Made by a program: the position numbers and the translations under genes. DNA of 64,000 nucleotides from Corynebacterium meridianum (GTDB taxonomy: Bacteria; Actinomycetota; Actinomycetes; Mycobacteriales; Mycobacteriaceae), in assembly GCF_016342265.1 (NCBI RefSeq), contig NZ_JAEIOS010000009.1:310001-374000 (forward strand), written 5' to 3'. Below are positions 9,163 through 15,996 of the stretch, piece by piece (position 1 is the stretch's first letter; every line of letters begins with the position of its first letter). The notes under the pieces were generated by a model that ran no database searches, had not been told where the DNA came from, and saw nothing but the letters and a program-made list of their open reading frames with translations.

Positions 9163-9204
9163 GCCAGTGCTGTTGGACTCGCCCTGGGCGATCCAACAGA
9201 CGGC
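9163..9204. repeat. Direct repeat copy 2 with internal hairpin (candidate oriT/control element)
   Basis: Both flanks are identical to copy 1, 96 bases downstream; only the loop differs (14 bases, itself able to pair GCCC with GGGC). Preserved stems with variable loops argue for a conserved structure or protein-binding site. Confidence 0.65.
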
Positions 9205-9280
9205 AGTGCCAGGTGGTCACCGAGAGGGGTACATCAACGGACCAGGATCACACAAGGCAGATGAATTGGAAGGTGTGGAG

Positions 9281-9622
9281 ATGAAGACTGTAAGGCGCTT
9301 CACCGTTCGCTTAGATCAGGAGCAGGCTGAGCTTATGGAGGTGTTACAGGAGCGGACAGAGCTGAGTGCGGCTGAGGTGGTTCGCCTGGCATTAACCGTG
9401 TTAGACGGGCGCCTACCGCCACGCGCTATTGCACCGAGTATGAGTGCTCAGGACCGTGCGGTGTTGGCAGCACACACGGGACAGCTACAGCGCGCGGGGA
9501 ACCTGTTCAACCAGGCTGTGAAGTCGGCGCATATCGCCGGCTGGGATAGCGACTGTGTAGAGCAGGTCATGGCTGGCGCGCGGGCAGTTGAGGAGGCGTT
9601 GGCACATGGTCGCGGTGAGTAA
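9281..9622 (+). CDS. mobC: MobC-like relaxosome accessory protein
   Basis: The 113-residue protein begins MKTVRRFTVRLDQEQAELME, a ribbon-helix-helix-like opening. It contains GQLQRAGNLFNQAVKSAH, matching the N.NQ.A+..N segment of bacterial mobilization MobC proteins that help the relaxase open DNA at oriT. The ATG at 9281 was chosen over an upstream frame start because GGAAGG precedes it and the family similarity begins here. The upstream 210 bases contain the hairpin repeats. It overlaps the relaxase gene by 17 bases, indicating coupled translation. Confidence 0.75.
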   Translation: MKTVRRFTVRLDQEQAELMEVLQERTELSAAEVVRLALTVLDGRLPPRAIAPSMSAQDRAVLAAHTGQLQRAGNLFNQAVKSAHIAGWDSDCVEQVMAGARAVEEALAHGRGE

Positions 9623-11111
9623 GGTTCAGCGCACCCGAGACGTTGCGGCTGCTGCGATTTATGTGGTTTACGAGACTCGCAAGAACAAACGCGAGGGTCT
9701 CGTTCGTGCCGATGCTGTCAGCTTCAACGCTCGTGGGGTTAGCGACGTTGACGCCTTCGTCGCGCAGGTTCGTGGCGATGTAGGGCGTTTTTCTCGTCGC
9801 CAGAACGAGGCGCTTGTTGTCACCCAGGCATTTGAACCTGGAACGCTCGATAGGAATAACGAGCTGCATGTCCAGTGGGCACATTCGATGGGTGTGGAGC
9901 TGGCGGAGAAATTGGCTCCTGGCAGTGATGTTTTGGTTGCCACCCATACAGATGGCAAGAACGGGAACTGTCATAACCACATCGTGATTGCCAACCACGA
10001 CTATGTGACGGGACGAACGCCAAAGACAGTGAAAAACGCCTGGCGTCTCAAGGCCGTCAACGATGAAGTTCTGACCTCGAATGGCTTTACTCCACTTGGT
10101 CAGGATGAGATCACGTACAGCCAAGCTGAGCGCCTGGCTGAGGCGGAGGGTCGCAGTGTCGACGCGGACGGGTTGGAACTACATGAACTAGATGGCGTCA
10201 CCTGGCGAAGCGGCCTTCGACTACGCATAGACCAGCTCGTAGAAGACGAGGCTGTCGTGGCTGCGTCGCCGGATCAGCGTTTGAAGGTCATGAGGAAACG
10301 CGCCAAAGAGTACGACCTGAATGTGCGCGTCCGCACCATTAGGAAGGGGCCAGATGCAGGTAAACCAGCCGCCACTTTTGCTCTGATTGATGAGAGTGGC
10401 GAACGCTTGAAGATCAAGACTGCCAAGAGCACATGTAAAGCCAGCGCGGCCGGAAGTGATCTTGGAGCCGATTATAAGCTCGACCGACTCATCGATCGGA
10501 TCGAGTTGGCACAGCAACTACAGCGGCAGCTACAGCAGCAGCAGGTACGGATTAAACAGCTTGGACTATTCGAAGATGGAGAAGAGGAAAATAATGGCAA
10601 AACGCACACCGAGTGGCTTGGAGATCGACGCGAAGATCGCGGAGCAGGTGAGTCCGATCATGGAACTCATCGAGCAGTCGAAGAGTCACACAGCGAACCA
10701 CCAGAAGCAGCTGGACTTACTGCAACAAGGGCAGCGGTTGGTGGAACAGTCAGTAGAGAAGAATTCCACGGAGCTCAAGGAGGCACAGAAGGAGTTAGAG
10801 CAGCTGCCGCCCTTAGACAAGAAGCTGAAGAAGCTAGCCGCAACCTCGGTTGGGGACACGGAGTTCAAACAAGCGATGAAGGACTTGCATCTGGCGATAG
10901 GCCTGACGATGCATATGCTTCAGAAGCTACCCGGAAGCCTGAAACAGATGGACACTCAGCTGACGGGGATGGCGGCACTGCTAAAAGCCGTCCTGGAGGT
11001 AAGCCGCGCGCCTATACAGCTGAGCAACGACGCCAGCGCGCAATTGTCCAACAGCATCAAGAAGCAACTAGTGGAGTCGATAACAAAGGAGATAGGCAGC
11101 CAGGCGACTAA
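9606..11111 (+). CDS. mobA: Relaxase (MobA/VirD2-like, MOBP type)
   Basis: The 501-residue protein carries out strand nicking at oriT for conjugative mobilization. The N-terminal domain has candidate catalytic tyrosines in AAAAIYVVYETRK (Tyr19/Tyr22). The histidine triad motif is THTDGKNGNCHNHIVIANHD, with His114, His123 and His125 as metal ligands. Beyond about residue 300 the sequence becomes Gln-rich (QLQRQLQQQQ) and then low-complexity and hydrophilic, probably because that part is constrained by the mobB gene lying in another frame. Start at the ATG within the mobC end. There are no type IV secretion genes in the window, so transfer would rely on a helper element. Confidence 0.85.
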   Translation: MVAVSKVQRTRDVAAAAIYVVYETRKNKREGLVRADAVSFNARGVSDVDAFVAQVRGDVGRFSRRQNEALVVTQAFEPGTLDRNNELHVQWAHSMGVELAEKLAPGSDVLVATHTDGKNGNCHNHIVIANHDYVTGRTPKTVKNAWRLKAVNDEVLTSNGFTPLGQDEITYSQAERLAEAEGRSVDADGLELHELDGVTWRSGLRLRIDQLVEDEAVVAASPDQRLKVMRKRAKEYDLNVRVRTIRKGPDAGKPAATFALIDESGERLKIKTAKSTCKASAAGSDLGADYKLDRLIDRIELAQQLQRQLQQQQVRIKQLGLFEDGEEENNGKTHTEWLGDRREDRGAGESDHGTHRAVEESHSEPPEAAGLTATRAAVGGTVSREEFHGAQGGTEGVRAAAALRQEAEEASRNLGWGHGVQTSDEGLASGDRPDDAYASEATRKPETDGHSADGDGGTAKSRPGGKPRAYTAEQRRQRAIVQQHQEATSGVDNKGDRQPGD

Positions 11112-11565
11112 GGCACGCGGCGAGCTGGTGAAGGAGGTGAGCGAAAACATCCAGCTGCCCATCAACCATGCAGTGCGAGACATGAATCAGACGCTGGAGT
11201 CGATGAAACTGGAAACTGAGAAGCAGGAGAACATACGAAAACAGAACCAGGCTTTGCTTGAACGTAACGAGGAGTTGGCCAAGCGCGGTGCCCAGTTCAC
11301 TGTGAGCGCCCTCGCCTGGGTCGCAGTCATCGCCGTCGGTTTTATAGCAACGGGATTCCTCGGCTACGGCCTAATGGAAGCCCTCGGCCTCACGGTGAGC
11401 TTGCCCGCGATGTGGGAGCGCGTCTGGGGAGCACAGACGTGGTACGGAGGGCTTGGTTGGTTCGCTGCGACCGTTGGGCTGACCGGCTCGCTCATCGCAC
11501 TTGTAGGATGGGCAGCGTATCGCCTGGTCAAGCCGGTAAGTGATCTACTGAAGCACAGCGACTAG
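10594..11565 (+). CDS. mobB: MobB-like membrane protein encoded inside the relaxase gene
   Basis: The 323-residue protein starts MAKRTPSGLEIDAKIAEQ from an ATG preceded by GAGG six bases upstream. Its first 518 bases overlap the relaxase gene in another frame. The body is a long helical, coiled-coil-like region, ending with two membrane helices (FTVSALAWVAVIAVGFIATG near 235 and LGWFAATVGLTGSLIALVGW near 290). In RSF1010 and ColE1-type plasmids mobB is also embedded out of frame in mobA, and MobB tethers the relaxosome to the membrane. Architecture and position support the same role here; direct sequence similarity to known MobB was not established. Confidence 0.7.
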   Translation: MAKRTPSGLEIDAKIAEQVSPIMELIEQSKSHTANHQKQLDLLQQGQRLVEQSVEKNSTELKEAQKELEQLPPLDKKLKKLAATSVGDTEFKQAMKDLHLAIGLTMHMLQKLPGSLKQMDTQLTGMAALLKAVLEVSRAPIQLSNDASAQLSNSIKKQLVESITKEIGSQATKARGELVKEVSENIQLPINHAVRDMNQTLESMKLETEKQENIRKQNQALLERNEELAKRGAQFTVSALAWVAVIAVGFIATGFLGYGLMEALGLTVSLPAMWERVWGAQTWYGGLGWFAATVGLTGSLIALVGWAAYRLVKPVSDLLKHSD

Positions 11566-11571
11566 CGATTG

Positions 11572-11614
11572 CTGGGTTAGACAGGCTTCACCTGACAGTG
11601 CGGTTGGGTGGAGC
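11572..11614. repeat. 43-bp direct repeat, copy 1
   Basis: It starts CTGGGTTAGACAGGCT and ends GGTTGGGTGGAGC, and matches 12494-12536 with two mismatches. It lies directly after mobB. The two copies bound the ardA cassette. This copy lacks the tRNA sequence that precedes copy 2. Confidence 0.8.
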
Positions 11615-11653
11615 CCCGAGCCCCGCTGACTGATCCCCGATCTCAAAAAGTAA

Positions 11654-11690
11654 CCCCGCTACCGGCAAACATGCTGGTAGCGGGGTCTTT
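11654..11690. terminator. Bidirectional terminator between mobB and ardA
   Basis: The stem is CCCCGCTACC (11654-11663) with GGTAGCGGGG (11676-11685), followed by TCTTTT. The arms share CCGCTACC/GGTAGCGG with the hairpin on the other side of ardA. Confidence 0.8.
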
Positions 11691-12287
11691 TCAGCTGTCG
11701 CGGAAAATGAACACGCCGTGCTGTCCACAGTATGGCTCGACCAGCTGGGTGCTGTAGTCGTACTTGAGGTCACGAGCGAACGCCTCGTAGTCGAAGTAGC
11801 GCTGTGCCAGGTCGTCCCAGCTGCTCATGTCGATGGTGTCCTCGATGAGCGCGTATGCGAAGTCGTTGAAGCTGTCCCAGTGGCCGCAGAAACGCTCCAG
11901 GAAGTCGCTGACGACGGGTAGGCCGTAGGCGTCCTGTGTGTAGCTGCCTGAGGCCACCCAGGCGCACAGCGCAGACCACAGGTGCTCGGCATCCAGCTCG
12001 GCGTAGCACTCGCCCCAGCGGGTGGCTTCGAGAAGGTCGAACTCGCAGATGCTCGGTACGTTGTCGGTGTCGAAGCACCACAACTCCTCGCAGGATGTGG
12101 TGGCCGGGTAGCCACCGTCGTCGTGGATGCGGCCAACGTCGAAGGCGCTGGGGTCGTCGGCAATGTCCGCGCACTCGTACCACGCGCCGACCAGTCGGCC
12201 GCTGTTGTAGCAATGCAGACAGCCGACCCACACTCGTGGTCGCGTGGATGTGGTAGCAGTGGATGCAAACAGGGTTGGTACAGCCAT
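11691..12287 (-). CDS. ardA: ArdA-family anti-restriction protein
   Basis: ArdA proteins mimic DNA and block type I restriction enzymes, protecting incoming mobile DNA. From the ATG at 12287 the product has 198 residues: RVWVGCLHCYNSGRLVGAWY near the start (ArdA proteins begin ..YV....YN.G...G.W.), an acidic middle, and the hallmark YFDYEAFARDL near the C-terminus. Many Asp/Glu fit the DNA-mimic mode. A longer frame begins at 12353 but the family similarity starts after 12287; neither start has a clear Shine-Dalgarno. The gene is transcribed against mobB, insulated by hairpins on both sides and bounded by 43-bp repeats, suggesting it arrived as a cassette. Confidence 0.85.
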   Translation of the reverse strand: MAVPTLFASTATTSTRPRVWVGCLHCYNSGRLVGAWYECADIADDPSAFDVGRIHDDGGYPATTSCEELWCFDTDNVPSICEFDLLEATRWGECYAELDAEHLWSALCAWVASGSYTQDAYGLPVVSDFLERFCGHWDSFNDFAYALIEDTIDMSSWDDLAQRYFDYEAFARDLKYDYSTQLVEPYCGQHGVFIFRDS

Positions 12288-12422
12288 GATGGGCGAGACC
12301 TTTCTCCTCGGGGCAATTCGTCGGCTCCCCCGGAGGCGGCTGTGCCGCATCACTGACAGAATGATGTCGTCTTAAGCGAGTTCTAAAGCGAAAATCGCAT
12401 TTTTCAGAGAGAAAAGGAAATA

Positions 12423-12452
12423 GCCGCTACCAGCGTTTCTGCTGGTAGCGGC
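12423..12452. terminator. Perfect hairpin upstream of ardA
   Basis: GCCGCTACCAGC and GCTGGTAGCGGC form a 12-base stem with a GTTTCT loop, followed by TATAAAATT. The arms contain CCGCTACCA, the same bases as the tRNA acceptor end preserved a few bases to the right. It may terminate the recombinase transcript or serve as a recombination structure. Confidence 0.6.
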
Positions 12453-12460
12453 TATAAAAT

Positions 12461-12501
12461 TGGTAGCGGAGGCAGGATTCGAACCTACGACCTCTGGGTT
12501 A
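12461..12501 (-). other. tRNA 3'-end fragment (attachment-site relic)
   Basis: On the minus strand the 41 bases read as TAACCCAG (anticodon loop and stem 3' half), variable loop, a T arm with GGTTCGAATCC, acceptor strand CCTCCGCTA and CCA. The pattern fits the 3' half of a methionine-type tRNA (loop ...TAACCCAG). The match stops inside the anticodon, and no 5' half is present. tRNA 3' ends from the anticodon loop to CCA are standard targets of tyrosine integrases, so this is probably an attP/attL sequence. It overlaps copy 2 of the 43-bp repeat by eight bases. Confidence 0.75.
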
Positions 12502-12536
12502 GACAGGCTCCACCTGACAGCGCGGTTGGGTGGAGC
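12494..12536. repeat. 43-bp direct repeat, copy 2
   Basis: This is the second copy of the repeat at 11572-11614, with two T/C differences. It is fused to the tRNA fragment through the shared CTGGGTTA. Together with copy 1 it encloses the ardA cassette. Confidence 0.8.
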
Positions 12537-12963
12537 TTACTGTTTTCATCTGTTGGGCGGCGCGGGTAGCGCTAGGTTTCCGCTTGAGAGGGATGTTTCG
12601 ATATTTGCGCGGTTTTCTGTGAGTTGGCTGTGGGTCGTAAGCGGTGTGACGGAAGGGGGTAAGGGGTGCTAGAAGGGGTGCCAGAAGGGGTCGTATTTAC
12701 CCTCTGAACTGCGACGGAAGGGGGTAAGGGTGTATTTATGATCTAAGCGCGGTAAAAAAATAAAAGTTGCGGCCACGGCCCCCTCCCCATACGTTTTTTC
12801 GTCACGTTCCTGGATTTTGCCCCCCCCACACCCCTTACCCCCTTCCGTCGCAGGTCAGGTCATGTTTTTGACGAAGGGGGAGCCCCCCCCCCTTACCCCC
12901 TCCCCCTGCGCCACAGGTCAAGGTAAGTTTTGCGGTAGGGGTTAGAGGTGGCGCGGGGCGCAC
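12537..12963. other. Non-coding iteron, AT-rich and G-rich region; candidate replication origin
   Basis: Two direct copies of GACGGAAGGGGGTAAGGG(G)TG lie at 12648-12668 and 12713-12732. A perfect inverted 21-bp copy lies at 12829-12849, and a partial inverted copy (CCCCTTACCCCC) at 12889-12900. Between direct and inverted copies is an AT-rich stretch at 12733-12770 with a run of seven A. The first copy begins a series of four G-tracts within 12655-12690, a potential G-quadruplex. CAGGTCA motifs follow the inverted copies. The arrangement resembles iterons around an unwinding element. An alternative is a recombinase or regulator binding region, as the serine recombinase gene ends at its right border. 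Confidence 0.55.
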
Positions 12964-14535
12964 CTACCGCCACTCAATGACAACACTGTCGGGATTGAAC
13001 CCCTTTTTGCCTCGCGGTTGAGGCAGAAGCTTCACCGTCACTAAGGCATCGATGACCCGCCGCTGAACAGCGAGCGAGGCGTTGAGGAACGCCTCGGACG
13101 GATCATCCGCGCCGAGAACGGGAGCAAGTTCAGCAGCTTGGCCACTGAGGCGGCGTTCAGCCTCCAGTTGGGCAATGCGATCCTCGGCAGCGTCACGGAT
13201 ACGTTTGAGGTCACGCCCCTCGATAATCTCCTCGTCGTAATCGTGCTGAGCTCTCAAGATGCGTGCGCGCTGTTCAGAGATGGCTGCGGCGACGCCTGAA
13301 GTCGCTGTATTTTGGTCCGTCAACGATTCTTTGCGCAAGGCATCGGGCCGCCTGAGGCGCTCAGCAATGAGGCCGATAACGAAGGAGTCAATCTGAGCAC
13401 CGCTTCGCATGAGGCTCGGAACGACGACTGTCCCATCGTCATCACGTTCAACGTGCTGTGCACAACGGTATCCGCGCGGTGCGCCGGTTACTTTTGCGCC
13501 GCAGATACCACAGCGATAGAGCCCTGAGCCAAGATGTTTGCGCTTCGTCGATCCTGAAGTATTAGTTATGCGCTCGGTGTCGTCGAGTATGCTCTGTGCA
13601 CGCCACCAGGTCTCGTCGTCGACGATGGCATCCCACTGCCCTCGGATGGGTTCCCCGGCATCATCACGGAGAATCTGTGCCCGCCACGTGCGGCGACGTC
13701 CGCCGTCAGGCTGGGCCTTCTTGGGGGTGTAGGTCGACATCTGGGCGTAGCGAGGGTTACGCAGGATGCCGAGCACGGTCGAGGGACTCCACTCGCCGTT
13801 AGGCTTGGTCGGCCGTGGGTCCTTGCCCTCGGCCAGCCGTCGATTGGCACGCTCGACAGAGACAACGTAGGAATGCTTGGGGCGGGGTTTTAGGCCGTCG
13901 ATAAGCTCGGTTCCACTGAGGCCACGCGCAAGTGAGCGGAGCGACTCGCGGCGGTCGGTGCCCGTAAACAAGCGGTAGATGGCGCGGACGGCTTCGGCCT
14001 CGTCTGGGATGACATCTCCGTTTACGGTGTAGCCGAAGGGGCGCATACCCTTCGGTGCTCGTCCCTGCTTGGCGCGCTGGAGCTGCGCTGCCGACTGGCG
14101 GGCACCCTTGCGCTCCATCTCGCCACGGGCGATTGCGGCCTTGATGCGGGCATATACGCGCCCACCGTCGGTAGAGAGGTCGGCATCGCCATTGGCGGTG
14201 ACGAGAGCTAGTCCGCGAAAAACAGATGCGTCGATCCAGTCTTCGAGCTGGCGAGGTTGGCGAGTGAGTCGGTCTAGGTCGTAGCAGATGATAGCGTCGA
14301 ACGCTCCGGCCTTGTAGTCAGCAACCATCTGGTCGTAAGCCGGTCGTACTTTGGTACGATCCGTGGCGCTCTTCGACTGATCGACGTACGTCTCGACGAC
14401 TTCCCACTGGCGATACGCAGCGAGTGTCTCGCACTGCTCTCGCTGGCGTTCGATAGCTAGACCATCCATCTCGCGGTCGAGGGAGATGCGCAGGTAAATA
14501 GCCGCCTTGCGGGGCGTCGTGGAGGACATATTCAT
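12964..14535 (-). CDS. Large serine recombinase (integrase)
   Basis: The 523-residue protein has a resolvase-type catalytic domain: AIYLRISLDREMDGLAIERQ with the nucleophile serine near residue 18, then ICYDLDRLTRQ near 85. It continues with a recombinase domain (RAPKGMRPFGYTV and a WSPSTVLGILRNPRYA segment near 245-265), a zinc ribbon (YRCGICGAKVTGAPRGYRC near 350) and a coiled-coil tail. Large serine recombinases integrate DNA between short attP/attB sites without host factors. The gene starts 20 bases from a copy of the ychF-tail sequence, the expected place of its attachment site. The Shine-Dalgarno is weak; a second Met codon at 14529 could be used. Confidence 0.9.
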   Translation of the reverse strand: MNMSSTTPRKAAIYLRISLDREMDGLAIERQREQCETLAAYRQWEVVETYVDQSKSATDRTKVRPAYDQMVADYKAGAFDAIICYDLDRLTRQPRQLEDWIDASVFRGLALVTANGDADLSTDGGRVYARIKAAIARGEMERKGARQSAAQLQRAKQGRAPKGMRPFGYTVNGDVIPDEAEAVRAIYRLFTGTDRRESLRSLARGLSGTELIDGLKPRPKHSYVVSVERANRRLAEGKDPRPTKPNGEWSPSTVLGILRNPRYAQMSTYTPKKAQPDGGRRRTWRAQILRDDAGEPIRGQWDAIVDDETWWRAQSILDDTERITNTSGSTKRKHLGSGLYRCGICGAKVTGAPRGYRCAQHVERDDDGTVVVPSLMRSGAQIDSFVIGLIAERLRRPDALRKESLTDQNTATSGVAAAISEQRARILRAQHDYDEEIIEGRDLKRIRDAAEDRIAQLEAERRLSGQAAELAPVLGADDPSEAFLNASLAVQRRVIDALVTVKLLPQPRGKKGFNPDSVVIEWR

Positions 14536-14554
14536 GCATCCAAGTCTACCACTT

Positions 14555-14580
14555 AGACGTTAGTCCTGTACGGAACTCGA
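14555..14580 (-). other. ychF-tail attachment-site copy (candidate att site)
   Basis: The 26 bases match 20939-20964 inside the end of ychF except at two positions. Read in the ychF frame they encode EFRTGLTS and then KW and a stop, and both differences are synonymous (CGT/CGC, CTA/CTT). The site lies immediately beside the recombinase gene. It is therefore a probable attL/attR between the serine-recombinase element and the restriction island. Confidence 0.7.
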
Positions 14581-14884
14581 AGCGACTCGTAGTCCGTCAG
14601 GCCCAGCGAGGCAGTGAGTCCCCGGGCAGGCAAACGGAGTATATTTCGCGAGAGTGAGGGTGAGACACCCCGGTGAACTGAACGCATTCCCGACGGGCAG
14701 ACCACCGTCGAGACTTTCATCTTGATGTCACCGAGGGCGAGGACTCTCGGAACCCCGAAGAACAAACTTCGGGAGTTCATGGTGTCCACGACGGCTCCTC
14801 TTGACCGTCCTGTACGCGCCCCGCTGACTCACACCGCCAAGATCGGCACCTACGCCTTCGTCGAGCTGTTGCAGTGCAACGCCC
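14581..14884. other. Spacer between att copy and DUF3644 gene
   Basis: A 78-codon minus-strand frame (14553-14789) runs into the att sequence but has no recognised family and a poorly placed ribosome-binding site. No other feature was recognised. Confidence 0.4.
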
Positions 14885-15982
14885 TCATCGCTTCTTCTTC
14901 GCCTTCCTGTCGTTTCTAGCGTTGTATTCCACGACCGCAGCGTCGACGTCTAACCCGTCGTCTAAGGCCTTCCGTGCGCGTTCCAGGGCCAGATTACTCA
15001 GTCCCTGCCATGTGATGTTCCCTTTTGGTGTTGTCTTGGACCTGTAGCACGCCGGATCTGATTTGAGATCGAGGTGGTGAACCACGGCATATCCCTGGCT
15101 CTGCGTCAGTCCGAGCTTCTCCCCTAGTTTGCTCAACTTGAGCGAGTACCGATCGAAGGTGTCGACCTCACGGTATGCGGCAGCTTCTTCGCCCTCACGC
15201 GCCGGCCGAACAGGCACCTTACCTCTCTTCGGGTCGACCCTGAGGCTGATCTCCTGGACCTGATCCGAAGGGCGTGTTGAACCGACGAGCCGCAAGCTGA
15301 CCACGCCAGGGAACGCCGACGTCCAGTCAGAGCCCTCCTTCAGTCCCCGCAAGGTGCGATTGATCTCCTCCTCTGTCAGCGGTTCCGTCTCTCCGCGGGC
15401 TGCACGGTCGAGGGACATGAGGGGCAACAGGCGCGCTCTGGCCTCGGCACTGCGCCGTTTGCCGGGCCCCAGGAGCTCCGCGATCTGCTCGGCTTCCTTA
15501 CCGACTACGAGGCCGACGTCAGTGGGTGGGGTTGCCGATACCGGAAGCACGCGCCCAGGCATCACGTCGGTGAGGTCCTGACCAGTGAGGCCGAGGAGCA
15601 CTTTGCGGAAGATCGTCACTGCTGACCGCAGGTGCAGCCACAGCACATCCTCGCTCATCACGATGACATCGTGGGTCGCGGTGTCCCGATCATCTTTGAG
15701 AGCGTGAAGCACGACTCTGTCGCCATCGTCAATGACGCCCAAGGAGGTCTCTGCGACGGTGACGCATTTGCCAAGGTCGAAAGAACGATCACTACCGGAG
15801 AACTTGACCTTCTTGCGCTGTTCATAGATCGCGGCCTTCAACAGCATCTCGAAAGCGTGAGCAGCCATCATGACCGTCGCGTGCTCGCGCCCTATCGGAC
15901 TCGGCCGGTTGAACAGCTCGATAGCAAGTGTCAGCGACTCGACGGCTGTCTCGACGTACTGCTTCGTCTTTCGCGCGACCAT
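14885..15982 (-). CDS. DUF3644-like protein, HEPN-type, third gene of the type III R-M operon
   Basis: The 365-residue protein opens with a helical domain (ESLTLAIELFNRP, then MMAAHAFEMLLKAAIYEQRKK) typical of DUF3644. It carries RDTATH at Arg99-His104, an Rx4H motif as in HEPN ribonucleases, placed before another amphipathic helix. The C-terminal half (YAVVHHLDLKSDPACYRS...WQGLSNLALERA) fits the DUF3644 C-terminal winged-helix-like segment. It begins 14 bases after res and shares its direction, so it is probably co-transcribed with mod and res. Family assignment and the HEPN link are inference. A plausible job is an RNase effector or regulator linked to the restriction system. Confidence 0.6.
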   Translation of the reverse strand: MVARKTKQYVETAVESLTLAIELFNRPSPIGREHATVMMAAHAFEMLLKAAIYEQRKKVKFSGSDRSFDLGKCVTVAETSLGVIDDGDRVVLHALKDDRDTATHDVIVMSEDVLWLHLRSAVTIFRKVLLGLTGQDLTDVMPGRVLPVSATPPTDVGLVVGKEAEQIAELLGPGKRRSAEARARLLPLMSLDRAARGETEPLTEEEINRTLRGLKEGSDWTSAFPGVVSLRLVGSTRPSDQVQEISLRVDPKRGKVPVRPAREGEEAAAYREVDTFDRYSLKLSKLGEKLGLTQSQGYAVVHHLDLKSDPACYRSKTTPKGNITWQGLSNLALERARKALDDGLDVDAAVVEYNARNDRKAKKKR

Positions 15983-15996
15983 CCCAGCATTACCAA

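Noticed and set aside
9071..9280. N-terminal extension of the MobC-like protein
   Set aside because: The extension translates the hairpin repeats; the family similarity and ribosome-binding site begin at 9281.
12460..12672. Open frame with VAEAGFEPTTSGLDRL at its start
   Set aside because: This is the well-known translation of a tRNA 3' end; there is no ribosome-binding site and the rest is repeat sequence.
12648..12905. Repeat cluster as a CRISPR array
   Set aside because: Only two direct and two inverted G-rich copies exist, with unequal spacing and no cas genes nearby.
14553..14789. 78-codon minus-strand frame running into the att copy
   Set aside because: There is no family match and a poor ribosome-binding site; the frame differs from that of ychF.
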